Shown piece after piece: positions 31,911 to 43,566 of a stretch of DNA of 64,000 nucleotides. Origin of the DNA: Apiosordaria backusii (taxonomy: Eukaryota; Ascomycota; Sordariomycetes; Sordariales; Lasiosphaeriaceae); the NCBI GenBank assembly GCA_030549205.1, contig JAUKTV010000011.1, positions 1 through 64,000 of the forward strand. The letters are read 5' to 3'. The position numbers were made by a program, and so were the translations under genes. Below the pieces are notes generated by a model, which was given only the letters and a program-made list of their open reading frames with translations, had not been told where the DNA came from and did no database searches. Within the stretch, counting starts at the first letter, position 1, and each line of letters begins with the position of its first letter.

Positions 31911-32990
31911 TTATCCTCCTGGCACCCTATCCGTGACATGGACTTGGTTTCTGTTGAAATTCGGGTTCACTGCAAAATTGAAGTAAAAGGATGCTCGGCC
32001 GGGTGGGGCTGATAGCGGTTGAATGTAATCAGCGGTCGCAGAGTCTGGTCTCATGATGGGTATCTCGCTGCTTTCAACACTTTCGGTCTCTGTTCTGGAA
32101 TTTTTCATTGCTTCGTTGTGATGGGGACTGCGTGGCGACCGTTGTATCGGAGTAAGATGGTGCGCGTCGTAGTCGTCCTTTGTCTCTTGAAGTTCGGCCC
32201 TGGATAGGTCTGATAAGTCCTGGATCCAGTCCAAGAGTCACCTGAATACTCAGCACTCAAGAGACCGACACGGCGTAAGCCTCGTTCGAATAGTTGCTTG
32301 AGACATGGGATGCAGCTTGCAATTATTCTGGCATGGCAAAAGTTAGCTGGGCATGATGAGAGGGAGAAATTGGTGAGACACCTACGCAAGTTGCATCTCC
32401 ACCATGCTCCATATTGTTATGGGCACACAATCCATGAGGCTGTCGCCAGTCTTCCCATAGTCCTCTACATGGAATGTCTTTGCGATGGATGCACTACTCG
32501 CAAATATGCCCAGTCCCATGATGAAGGCCACCACGATCTTCTCTCGGAAGGGTCGCTGTAAGTGGATGATGAATGTGATGGGCTGGTATTTGTTAGCATA
32601 GTCAAAGGTTGTCGGTGCATTTGAGCCAGATAGTCCATACCGCCAAGCTTAGAGCGAAATCTGTCACGACGTTGAGTGCAGAGTTGACGTAAATGGAGGT
32701 CCGCGCGACAGCTGGATCCATACATTGGGCATCAGGATTGCTGCGGTCCCACACGGCCCAAAGCGGTCGACACAATGAGAGTTGAAAGATGTTTGTGTTG
32801 ATGGCAATGAGGACCACGAAAACCATGATGAACTTCATGCTCCATACCCAAACACGCTGATCGCGACGAATTCGGACAAGCATGCAGGCAATGCTTATTT
32901 TGGAAAAGGCGAGACTCCAGGGGAAAACTGGCTGGCTGAGAAACAGCCTGGTTGTCTGCGACGAATCTGGGCTCGGAAAATTTCCTTTTT
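31911..32990 (-). pseudogene. 5'-truncated fungal rhodopsin-domain (PTH11-like) integral membrane protein
   Basis: Minus-strand pieces 32990-32641, 32582-32386 and 32327-31911, with two good introns (GTATGG, GTAGGT donors; the first has a GCTAAC branch point), rebuild the later part of the fungal rhodopsin-domain family. Seen in order: WSLAFSKISIACMLVRI (third helix), KFIMVFVVLIAINTNIF, L-C-R-P-L-W-A-V-W-D, Q-C-M-D, N-V-V-T-D, LQRPFREKIVVAFIMGLGIFA, and I-W-S-M-V-E-M-Q-L-A-I-I-A-S-C-I-P. The first two helices and the start codon are missing; the frame runs into repeat-like DNA at about 33000. Near 32230 the hydrophilic tail needs a frame change. Full-length relatives are seven-helix receptors or receptor-like proteins. 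Truncation makes function unlikely. Confidence 0.72.
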
Positions 32991-34677
32991 CCTTTTTCGT
33001 TCGTCATCCTGAGCTGGGGTGAGCTGGGGTGAGCTGTGGCTGATTTGTCTTGAGCTTCCTCTGATTCTTCCCTGAGCTAGGGTGATCCTATACGGCGCCG
33101 TCCTATAGCCTTAGAAAATTATCGAACTTATTAATTAAGAATTACGGCGAGGAGTATTTTTAAATATTACTTTGTAGAGGTGTTTATATTATCTATATTG
33201 ATCGGGAAGAGATGTAAAGGAGAGACTTAGGGTAGGTAATAAACGGAGATGGAAAGTTAGTAGAAAAAGAGGTAGAGCTGAGGAAATAAGGTAAGGAAAT
33301 GGAGAAAATGGAGAAGATGGAGATATATAAGCGGAGATCTTTGCATGTAAAACTGGTACAGAAGGCGCTCAAGGAGTGGGAGCAGTAAACAGGCTGGGAA
33401 TGACAGAGTTTGGCGCGGTTGCTTCGAACTTATCCCACGTCTTCTCCAGTTAATCAACCCATGGCAGCCTGAAAAGGCAATCTTGGTACCCAACCTCGAC
33501 CCCGAGCCCGGCGGTAACGCTTCCGCAGTTTGAGAGCACCACAGCTTTCTGTGACTCCTCTCCTCCAGGGCGCCCTTTTCACCCCTTAGTTAGCGAGGTT
33601 ACAAAGGTAGATAATAGATCTAATAGAGTAGGCCCGAAGCTCTTAAGCGGGTCAGTCATGAAACATCCTTCTTCGAACCGTTTCACCCCGGCTTCACTCA
33701 TCACGGGCAAGAGCTGTATTTGCCTTCGATCCTGTGCGCGTCGGCTTAATATCAACGGCGACATCTACAACTGGCATCTGACTGCGTCTAGATGAGAAAT
33801 GATGAAAAGACCAGGTGTAAGGTACACATGCACTGGCCTACTCAAGGGGCGTCAGATTTACTCACCAATATAAACTATGCCAAAAAAAAAAAAAAGAGGA
33901 CAGGAGCAATACACAAGTCGGAACGAGAACATCCAAGGCGACAAAGGCATCTCGCACTGAGTGTCAACTGCTAAACTATGGTGTCCCCGTCGAGAGTTAA
34001 TCCAATCCTATGGTATCCAGTATTATTCCAGCCTCTAAATCTAGCTCCCTGGCAACTAAAGCAATGACAGGGAGACTTTACTCGCGGCAAGTTAGCCGTT
34101 GCGGTTCGTTCGGTGAGCACTGCCGTGGCATTCGACGACATCTCGCCCACCATACTAGTACCTTGGTAATTCAGCGTACTTCCCAGCGATCCTATCAGCG
34201 GGAGGAGAGGCAGAAGCGATTGCGGTTTGGAGGCATTCGGAGAGGATTCATTACCTGGCCGTTTTATTCTTCTTCTTTTCTGCCTCATTCACAGCCGCAC
34301 CACAGCCCACATACACCACCATGCCTTTCAAAGGTGAAGGAAAACCTAGTCTAGAAGACAAGAAGCAGGGGAAGGTGGGCGGGGGGAGATAAAGCTCCTC
34401 GGCGCGTAAATTCCTGACACTAAACGCTGCCGCTACTATGGAGTTATCACCAACAGAAAAACATGTTTAACCAATAAGACCCCTTCGCTGGCACCTCCAA
34501 ACCACATTTGAGCTTGCCCGCTCGTTACCAGTCCCTCGGAACCGTCACGTAAGCATATCACAAATCGGCTACGGTGCCCGATACCAGCCATAAAACCCGG
34601 CCGCAGCGTGCATAAATGATCGGCAACTCGCCTCCTTCTCATCCGTAAAAAGTAATCCTTTTTGGGCGCGGCCGAAG
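32991..34677. other. Repeat-like, partly RIP-affected spacer
   Basis: GAGCTGGGGT repeats at about 33010-33035 mark the break next to the truncated gene. An AT-rich RIP-like patch follows (about 33100-33260). An A13 run lies near 33881. ORFs at 33971-34354 have no recognisable features. Confidence 0.5.
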
Positions 34678-35154
34678 ATGTGCTATTTCGACCAGATACG
34701 GTTCACCTGCGGCTCCTGGAAATGGGACCGGTTCCGCGAGCAATGCACCAAAGAATACCGAACTGGGGAGACATACGGGCTGAAGTTGGTTTTCTCAACT
34801 TGGGACGAAAACAAGGCTTGCAGGGCATGCACACAAATGGCGACGAAGCAGCGCCGGGTTACGAAGATGATGGCAGATCTGGAGAGATGGAGGCGAGAAG
34901 GGAACCGCCCGGCAACAGTGGAGAGGACGGAAGTTGAGGTCGCCGGGCTACATAATTCTATCTCACAGCTCTGGAAACGGCATCTTAAAGGGTTAGTTGG
35001 CGGGCCACAGCAGCGGCACAGAACTTCGCGCGCAAAAGGTAAGCGGGATCAGAGTTATTGTGCAATTGAGGCTCTGGTACTGATACCGACAGCGGCCGGG
35101 AACCAGCTTAGCACAAACGTGAATCGGACCGTACTTGCACCCGACTTATTCTGA
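34678..35154 (+). CDS. Small Cys-rich conserved fungal protein of unknown function
   Basis: 158 residues in one exon, ATG at 34678. The first 45 residues have M-C-Y-F-D-Q-I-R-F-x-C-G-x-W-K-W, then F-R-E-Q-C-x-K-E-Y-R-T-G-E-T-Y-G, then K-A-C-R-A-C. I recall this regular Cys/aromatic pattern from small hypothetical proteins in many sordariomycetes; it suggests a zinc-binding head. Residues 55-75 are basic and helical (TKQRRVTKMMADLERWRREG), then A-T-V-E-R-T-E-V-E-V. The end after about residue 105 is of lower complexity. Note Y in T-G-E-T-Y-G, where I would expect a Cys in relatives. No function is known to me. Confidence 0.55.
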   Translation: MCYFDQIRFTCGSWKWDRFREQCTKEYRTGETYGLKLVFSTWDENKACRACTQMATKQRRVTKMMADLERWRREGNRPATVERTEVEVAGLHNSISQLWKRHLKGLVGGPQQRHRTSRAKGKRDQSYCAIEALVLIPTAAGNQLSTNVNRTVLAPDLF

Positions 35155-38100
35155 AGTCCTTTCCGTTGAATACGGTTGGGCAAGAGGCAAAGGCCTTTAT
35201 CTATAGGCCGTGGACCTATTGCAAATTTGATCAGGGGGACCCCGTCTTTTATGCACAGGAACACCACCGAGTTCGCCCTGTTAGGAAGTATAATGGGAGC
35301 GTTGTTGACCAGCTGTGTGACTTACCCTTTGGTATAGTACTCCCCTTTTCCTCTTCTCGAGATCAAGGCGCGGCGCTGCGCAAGCGTTTCTCGCATCTCC
35401 TTGGTCTTAATGTGCCATCGAGGTGCCTCCAAGGCCAGTATCGAGCTCTGGTGATCTCATAAATGCAAAGCAGATGAGCGACGCGTTCGGTTTCCCCAAT
35501 CCCTTGCGGGTCAAAGCTGCAAAGGCAAGTGCGGCCTACACAATGGTTGACCAGCTACCCAGGTGCGACGGCTTGCCCACCACGGGGCGAAACGAAGGTG
35601 AGCACGGAGCACGACGACGGAGGATCCCGTGAATAGAACCCCAGCTCCCCGGCGCCATATCCCGGGCAACTGGACCTGAGGCCGGACGCTTCCTATGCCG
35701 CCGAAGGTGACCAAGTTTCGGCCAGCAAAGTTTTGGTCCACCGCTACCGGCACCCAGTCTGAGGCCTCCGCATCAGCCCTCTCCACCTGTTGTGGTATGA
35801 CTTCGTCGCTCCGAAACGGGAACCGCGGGCCATATCGTCAGTATTAGCAAGCCACAGTTGTGAAGTGTCTCCCATTGCTTAGCTTCCCCAGGTTCCAAGG
35901 CGCACATGACTAAGATACAATTCCCCAACTAGAACCGTGGAAACGCTCTTTCCTTGGGGTACCCGTGTAACTTGTTGCTTCTCCTTAGGTCACCCCGTTC
36001 TTCTTTCCGTCCATCGTCCACGAATCTCATGACCTGCTTCTTTGCAGCCTTATGGCTAAACTCCGAAATCCTGAACGACCAATACATTCTTGCCCCGAGG
36101 TCCGGGTGCCGTGGTTGGCCTGCATTGAGGAAGTAAGGATGGATAGCTTCATGGTTGCCCACTTTTGCCCCTGCAACAAACAGAAGCGCTGCCGCCATTT
36201 GGTATAGGAGATACCGCGCGTCAGGCAAGCAGCCTGGACACCTGTAAAGGGTACCCATTCGTCAAAACTCATCTAAGTTGCAGATGGTGCTCCCCGTGGA
36301 CCTCGATCTGGCGCAGCCCAGCTTTCTGGTCATGACGTCCTTGTCGTGTGGCGCGTCGGGCTGGGGGCCAGCCGCAAAAGCTCACTCGAAGTCCGTAGGG
36401 ACGCAGCATCGGGAGGGCGTGTCGAGAGTGGCCGAGCTTCGTGGAATTCTTGGGACTAAAACTTGGCACAAGGGACGAGAACTGGGCCTCGAAAAGAGAC
36501 GGGAGGAAACCCCAGCTGGCGCGTGTGCCGTACAGTACTGTAGGTGGCACCATCAGATGAGGTGGAGTGACTCTTGGACCAAAACTTGGCTAGCCAAAGT
36601 GACAAGAATCGGGCCACATAGTAAGGCAATCGAGGCTGGAAACTTGGTCGCCCTTGGCGGCGCAGGAATGTTTGCCCCAGATGTCCGGGCCAAACGGGTG
36701 GGACCGGAGAGCTAATATCCAATCTTGTGCCAGACAGTTGATGGCGTTGAACTTTGTCTCACTATCCGATCTCCGGGCTACCGAGGCGGCGCCGTCGGGT
36801 CTCTAGTGTTCCGAATAAACTGGGCCCACGGATCTCTGCCGACTCCCAGAGTCGGACTGCGGCCGAGGTTGGCCGTCGCCGGTGAACGACCTCAGTGGCA
36901 AGACGGGCCGCCAGGAAACTTGGTCACTCTCGGCGACGAGAGGACGTGGCCATGTTGGTGACTCGCCCGAGGGCCCTTACTGCTCGCGATGGAAGGCCAC
37001 CGCTCGTTGGTGAGCAGGAGAGCTAAATCTCTATAGAGCACAGCGGACTTAGACACTGCCATGATCCCGTCACCAGCATCTGAATACTCTGACTGGCGCA
37101 CTTCACTTTAGAATGCAAGACTCATGTAAGTACTGGAACCAAAAGGTTTACCGTCAACCTTGTCACTGACGAGCCCAAGAATGCAGGAACCGCTGGCCGA
37201 ACTCCACCTGTTCCCCTCAACCCCGCGCGAGCAAGCCGATTCCCCGATCCAAGAGGAAAGATGAAGTTCGAGCTGTGGTTTGTCAAACAACTCCAGGTCA
37301 AGGTTGATAGAAGACGACAGTGCTTGCCAGAGCCGGCTTCGAAGTCCTCTCGGTCTGCACCGCCACGCTCCTTCCTCCCGCCAGCGCGCCTTCGACTTCT
37401 CCACACGCCGCAGTTTCGCGTGTCCCGGGCTCCTCGTCAGCGTGGCCGTTGTCGCCATCGGGCGCCGCATAGGCTGGCTTTGGGCGCATACTGTCTGCTT
37501 GAGGAATATGTATAAAGGACCCGCCACTGCTTAGGGCGTAGTTCTTAAACTTGACCTAGCACAAATGCGTGATACCATGCGGTCTTCCCGGCGCCCCAAG
37601 CTCAAGCTTACAAACCCAAAAGCTCGTGCCGCCCGCCTGGGAAGAATTTGTACGAGGCAAACGCGCCCCAAGAACAAGCCGGCCGAGCCCAAACATGTCA
37701 CCCGGAAAGACCGGACCTGGGACTCGGAGCGGACAGCGCCGCACGATCTCTTTCACCGTGCTCGGCCTCGTCGCTTGTCTCGGGGTGCCGATAATCGCAG
37801 TACGCCCGCCGTAATAACGATAACCGGCGCTAAATAAACGACGCCAGGATGGCCCAGACAACGGCCGGCTGACTCTAGTCAACCATCTCAAGACAAAGTA
37901 ATCTTCCCCAGACAAACATTAGCCAGAAGCAACTATCCTTCCTAACTTCATACGTCTGGCTCGGTATTCGGGTGTCTTCGTCGGAGGGGGTTGGGACTGT
38001 GCGTGGCTGACTTTTTTGCTGTTACGTTGGAGGAAAATTGGGTTCCATCGCCGTTATGTCTTAGCACTGCCAAGGAGCGCAGTCCCGAACCCACATTGCC

Positions 38101-38269
38101 ACGTGGTGCCCCACTCTACACTCCAGCAGCTACAGCACTGTGGCAACAGAGAGCAACAGCTGCAAGCCAATCACGACTGCATTCCAACGCAGCGCGAAAT
38201 GCCAAACATAATCCAACACCACCATTTAATCACGCGAAGACCTGCTACCTGCGCCCCAACGTTCACACC
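35155..38269. other. Gene-poor, GC-rich decayed region
   Basis: About 3.1 kb with overlapping short ORFs on both strands and no recognisable domain. It holds three related copies of a short element with core AAACTTGGTC (see findings). A 39-codon ORF at 37695-37814 encodes a basic N-terminus and one hydrophobic segment (FTVLGLVACLGVPII), but nothing else supports it as a gene. Confidence 0.4.
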
Positions 38270-39783
38270 ATGCCTTCCACTGCAGACCTACTCGAGGTCT
38301 GGCTGGAAGGCCTTATCCAGCAACACACACGCACCGGCGACGTCCAAACAACCTGTATTGACGCTCGTGCTCCCGGTCGGAATCGGAATCGGAATCGCGC
38401 CATGAGCGACTCCAGCGTTGCCCCAGCTGCCGCTGGCCGACGACGCCAGCCATTGCGGAGCGCCAAAACCGACGAAGACGTGCCAACCGGCCGCTTATTA
38501 CGACTACATCTCAGCCAGTCCGTGCCGTTCCCCTCGCTGCCTCCGCCCGTTGTCGCCGATGCGCAGTCGTCCTCCCCAGACTGGGAGCTGCAATCCACCG
38601 CCTCGGCTCCGATCAGCGCGACCCGCCCGACGACCTATAGTGCTGCAGGCAGCTCTCAGAAAGGATCAAGGTCGCGAAGCCCCATAAAGTCACCGCTCGA
38701 TCTCCGATTTACCACCAAGCCGCTGCGCTACGAGCCTGCCCTTCCCGCCGTCAGCGCCACCTCCTCGACACTCTCCGATGTGGACAAGTCGCTGCTTCGT
38801 GATCTCAAGAAGATTGCAACCGGCCAAGGCACCATCCCCCGATCCGTGCAGCAAGAGGTGGAGGACGTTTTGGGAGAGCTGGATGAGGTCGCATATTGGA
38901 TGTTGAGAGACGACGACGAAGACAGCACCGTCCTGCCACGCCTACGGCGCGAGTTTGACGACGTTAAGGATCTGGTAGCGCGTTCTATCGAGTGCGATGT
39001 CATGGAGATGTCCGAGGCAGCCTGGAATACCGACGTTCATATGCCGCTCCTCCATCTAGCTTTGCGAGGGTCTCCGGCCGTGGGAGCTTACAATATGTTC
39101 GTCACCCTCTTATCGTTTCCACCTCCATGGGCTGCTTCACTTGCTGACGCCCAGCCTTGACCATGCTCTACAGAACCACCGCCCGGCCATGCCGAGAACT
39201 CCTACCAAAGAGCCTTGCCGTCGAGGAATCCGAGGCTAAGCTTGTCGATCTGTCTATCAACGTACGACCTGAGATGGAGCCAGCTGTTGCAGAGCATATC
39301 CGACTCCTTGCTGCCGAACCAGTTTCGCTCCGGACCATCAACCAATCCCTGTATAAGTCGCTGTGCTGGCGGCCGTCGGCTGTTTGTATCGAAACCAAAG
39401 GCGCCGCCAGCGGAGGTACAAATGAGCTGGAGGCAAGGTCGCAGCTTTTGCAGTGGACGTCGGCGTGGCTTACCCGAATGCGCAGCTTCCTCCATGCGCG
39501 CTCAGTCGATCAAATCGAGGCAGATGCCGTCATGTCCAAGCTGGGATTTCCTGCCATCATCGTCTCGTGCAGCGCATGGCATCTCTATTTGATCAAGGAC
39601 ACCTCGGCCGCCGTCACTATGTACAGCATCCTAGAACTAGGGGACACGCACTCGGTGCTGGGCATCTACAAGCTTTTATCATCTCTTCGGAGGCTCGCGG
39701 AATGGGCGAAGGGACCATTCTGGAGCTGGTTCAAGCAAGACGTTCTTGCGTTCCAGGCTCCGGAAATATCACAAGCTTGTTAG
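38270..39783 (+). CDS. PD-(D/E)XK nuclease-like domain protein (fungal family)
   Basis: Exons 38270-39096 and 39174-39783 (77-nt intron) give 478 residues. The ATG at 38270 gives the usual family start, with a W-L-E-G-L helix. Residues 20-180 are disordered and Ser/Pro-rich. The conserved core has L-L-R-D-L-K-K-I near 190, S-E-A-A-W-N-T-D-V-H-M-P-L-L at about 252-265, Asp301 in K-L-V-D-L-S-I-N-V, T-I-N-Q-S-L-Y, and the catalytic-type I-E-T-K (Glu349, Lys351). At the end are A-W-H-L-Y-L, L-G-D-T, G-I-Y-K-L-L-S-S-L-R-R-L-x-x-W-A. This matches the large fungal PD-(D/E)XK-like family (PF20516 as I recall), often lineage-expanded and uncharacterised. Nuclease activity is not shown for the family. 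It is intact in an otherwise decayed region. Confidence 0.8.
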
Positions 39784-41159
39784 CATCCTGAGGGTGATCC
39801 CTCAGAGTCGAAATGTCGATGGCCTCCCAAATTTTTGACAAGCTTGCGGTTCGCCCTACGTCGTTCAAGTGTCTTCGCCGTTTCCGAGGTTCCTCTGTTT
39901 CATTTGAGCGGTCTTACACGTTGGGGGAAGATGGCTGGAGGGTGAATGTTGGGAGGGAGGATATGCGGCGAGCCCGACTAAGCACTCACTCCATTGTCGT
40001 TCGGCCCGTAATAATGTATCCTGCCCATTTACGCCTGAGCCGTAGCAAGGATGGCTCTTTCACCGGCAAATACGGAAAAGATGAAAGGGGAACAATTTTT
40101 CTTAGTTCCGGAATGGTAAAGGCTATGATCCGGGAACCGTGGAAGGCAGGCGGGTTTATAAGCTTAATAGCAGATTAACAGTTCCCTGTTCGATAAACAT
40201 GTTACTGCAATAAACGGGTCGCTGGGGAGACTACATAGTATCATGCGTTTGTGCTATGTCAAGTCTACTAGACAGTAATAACAAGCAAAGGAGACAATAT
40301 ACGTCCAAAGCCAGCCTCCAAATCCCGCAGACCCCAAACAAATACACGCCAACACTGTCCGACGCTACCCTGTACGTGGCCAACGCCGGCCTCTGCGTCG
40401 CCCGTCCCGGAGGCGCGGCTATATCCATCCACGATGACGATACCACGACAGCAGGCGCGGTGAAGGTTGAAGCCGACGGTGACAACGGCCACGCCGATCA
40501 TGAGCACGGGCACGGCATCGTGTCGGCAGCTACAGCATGTCCACAGCGCGGATGGTGTTCGGTCAACCAATTGTGTCCCTTCGCATCGATGACTTCGCTC
40601 AGTTCGGCGGAGGTCACGGGCAGGTTCGGTCGCCGGTTCTCGAGCCGGTTTTCCCGTCGGAAGTGCGGTCGGCGATCAAGAAGTCAATTTATCTACAATT
40701 GAGGCTTGTGCAACCCCTGAAAACGCGATTTTTTGGCCTTCTTGGCTCTCAAACCCTTGCATCTCGATTTCTCAACCGTTACAGCGTTGCCTGCGTTGCT
40801 TGAGGCTATCTACAAGTTGGTTGAGCCTACTGCCGGCACGTATTCGCTCTACCTCCGCAATAGCCTCGGCCTCGCTCCTACCCCTGGATATACGCGAAGA
40901 AACTGCATCCCAGATTACCTTCCGGCGACAGAATTGTACCCTGATATTGTTGCCAGGGCGCCAACGGCTTCAGCCAAGTGGCCAGCGAACGAGCTCGCCA
41001 TCCGGCCACGTATAGAGGGTTCCATCCGGCGCCGCGCGCGGCGTACTGCACCAGGTCCTCCACTCGCGTTGCTTTGATGCGTAGCTCCTCGTTGTATTTG
41101 CCGGTTGTTCGTCCTTCTTTGCCTGCAGGCCGGCCCTCCGTGCCTCCTGAGCGCGCCCC
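39784..41159. other. Unassigned stretch with short open frames
   Basis: ATG-started ORFs at 39813-40178 (121 aa) and 40256-40702 (148 aa) show no motif I recognise. They could be small genes, but composition and context suggest remnants. Segment 40473-40510 is similar, in inverted orientation, to 37424-37461. Confidence 0.35.
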
Positions 41160-42229
41160 TCGGCGGCCGCGTACGAATGCGGGGCAGTCGCAGCAGGAAC
41201 AAGATGCTAAGCGCTTGAGCGAGCTTGAAGAGGATTTCCAAGACAGGATCGAGCTTGCCAAAATGCGAGCCATATCTCGAGAACTCGACATTCCACTAGC
41301 GGAAGCCTTCGAGATGGCGAAAAAAAGGCCAGGCAACGACCTATCCTCCACCTGACTACGTCGAAATCCGTCGAGAATTCGTGCACGACATCTACAAACC
41401 CCCGCAGTACCCCGCGAAACAGGTGCTCCTGGTGAAGAGTGAAGAGGACTGGAAGCCCCAGAACTTTACGGGCGCTATTCGGAGCATTGAGTTCGATGAA
41501 GAGTCCGATCTTGAGTTGAAAGAGTAAGCTGGCTCAACCACCCTCTCTCAACAACATCGGACAACAGGACCTGACGTTGGAGATCTCCATAGCGCCCACC
41601 TCAGCATTATCCTCCAAATTTCGCAAAGGGCTTCGATCGATCAGCTACAAAAGCACGAATCTTATAAAGATCAGCGATGTCGCCGTGGAACAGTTTGTCA
41701 AGTTGTGCTCAAAACTCGAACACATCCACTTTGGAAACGCTCCTTTGCTCTCCGACCAGACACTCTCGGCCATCACCCACGGTTGTCCGTTTATTCGCTC
41801 CATGGTCATAGGTGGGCCTGAGGCTACTTACGATAATGTCCTATCTGGCAAGAAAAATAACACTCGATGGATCTTCCAAGGCGCCATTTCGGGCGCTGCG
41901 CTGGACGAGGTCCTAGAGGACAAAAGCTTAGCGGCGAATCTGGAGCTCCTCGATCTGGGCAACCAACCGTTTGCCATCAACGAACAGTATGAAAGTTTTG
42001 GAGAGTTGATCACACTGAGGCTCGCCGTAATTTGTATTTTGTGTCTGGATTTGCCGGCGACCGGACCCTGTACCACGGTGGAGAGAACGTTGACAGTAAC
42101 TACGATATTGATGTGGACAGTGAATTTGACGATTACGGCAGCGAATTTGACGATGATTACGATGACGAGGCAGAGTGGGAAGATGAGTTCGACGACGACA
42201 ACGAGTTTATCCTTGGATCTGAAAGATAA
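41160..42229 (+). pseudogene. Frameshifted leucine-rich-repeat-type protein gene
   Basis: Four consecutive plus-strand segments read like one protein but in different frames. 41160-41340 encodes a charged helix (KRLSELEEDFQDRIELAKMRA). A shift at the A7 run (41321-41327) leads to PPPDYVEIRREFVHDIY and LVKSEEDWKPQ, ending in a stop at 41526. A third frame from 41568 has LRR-like sequence (VEQFVKLCSKLEHIHFGN, then LSDQTLSAITHGCPFIRSMVI, and LELLDLGNQ). The last, 42032-42229, has LYFVSGFAGDRTLYHGG, then a very acidic tail (DSEFDDYGSEFDDDYDDE). A GTAAGC...CAG intron between segments two and three would not restore phase. At least two frame lesions make it a pseudogene. Confidence 0.6.
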
Positions 42230-42359
42230 CATGGGAAACGACTGGGCACTCGGATCCTTGAAGTAGTGGATAGCCTTGCGATAGCCTTGTATACGTCACT
42301 GATGCATAATTCATCAGACTCCCTCCCTTCTACACCCAAACTACCTTACACGTCAAGCT

Positions 42360-43566
42360 CTACTCTTCTTGTCCAACTGGTTCCGCAGCAAGCCGACGCC
42401 GCCCCCATCCCTTCCCCCAGCCGCCACCACCCCCCTTGCCCTTACCCCAGGGAGGGCCTCCTCCACCGCCGCCACGGCCCCAGGAAGGTGTAAACTGTGT
42501 TGTAGTCGGTGTTGGCCGCACTGTCACGGTCACAGTCACGATGCTTGGCGATGGTGTCGTTGGTCGTGGAGGCAACTGAGAAACTCGTGTCGTGATGAAG
42601 ACGTATGTTGTCTGTGGGCCAGCTGGGCTAGTCGATGAAGACGAGTTGGAGGATACTCTGCTTGTTGACGAGGAAGCGGCCCTGGAACTGACCACAGCTG
42701 TCGTGGATGTGGTCGATGGCCGCGGAAGAGCCACAACCGTTGTTGAAACGACCGCAGCGCTGGAACTCGAACTCGAACTCGAACTCGAACTCAAGTTGGA
42801 GCTAGATATGGCACTTGCACTCGAAGTCGCACTGGCACTGGCCACTGGCGGGTTCTCAAGGTCATAGGCCACTGCGTCAAAGACACCCTTGGGGATCCTG
42901 GCTTGGCTGAAGTCATGGGACCACGCGCCGCGCCCATCATGAATCCCAAATGAGCTGGTGTTGCTGGTGGCTGTGTTGACAACACGAGTGTTTTTGGCCC
43001 AAGCAAGCGTGTTGGCACCATTGGGATCCAGGGAACCACCTGCCCACTCACTGCAACCTCGGCAAAGCACATCGAGCTGCCAATGGGTTTCGTTGGTAGT
43101 TGTGGATGGGAGGACGGTGTAAGTTGCGCCCGCATATGCGCCGGGTACGTTTCTCCCGCTGACCATGTATCAGGAGACTGCAAAGAAGAACCGTTGGGTA
43201 TCAGGAGGGTAACTCAGTAACTCACGTGCTCCAACGAGATGACACCACCGCAGTGTTACCATTCGGCCATGCTACCGTCAAGGGGTTCGTTGCCATCATT
43301 CCACCCCAAGCAATGCCAGCCCAGCCGGCTTTTGACACCGGTGCCACTATTTGCAGCAAGAGATCGAAGGGTGCGGCGGCGACGTCGGGAATGGCGATCC
43401 GGTAAATGACATCGTGAGTTGGCACCTTGAACTCTGAGAAGCAGATTTCCGTATTCCCAGGGCAATACTTTGTGGTCGTCTGCCTTTTCGATGTTTCCGA
43501 CTTAGCGAATGCCGTCCATGCCTGAGCAGCCTCAAGGGCGAGAACGACAGCTTGCTTCAATCCCAT
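42360..43566 (-). CDS. Secreted CDH-type cytochrome b domain protein with Ser and Gly-rich tail
   Basis: Minus-strand exons 43566-43226 and 43158-42360 give 379 residues. The acceptor that keeps frame is GATACATGGTCAG, giving R-W-S-T-G-R-N-V. A signal peptide (residues 1-20) precedes the cytochrome domain of cellobiose dehydrogenase (DOMON-type): Y-R-I-A-I-P, G-W-A-G-I-A-W-G-G-M-M-x-x-N-P-L-T-V-A-W (the Met is the likely axial haem ligand), S-S-R-W, E-T-H-W, C-R-G-C, and near the end I-H-D-G-R-G-A-W-S-H-D-F with the His ligand. There is no flavin dehydrogenase domain. A Ser/Thr linker and a basic Gly-rich tail (WGRGGGGGGPPWGKG) follow. Stand-alone domains of this type may pass electrons to LPMOs; that is family knowledge, not shown here. 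Confidence 0.85.

Noticed and set aside
39813..40702. Two ATG-started ORFs (121 and 148 codons)
   Set aside because: No recognisable motif, no introns, in a decayed region; mentioned only in the spacer note.
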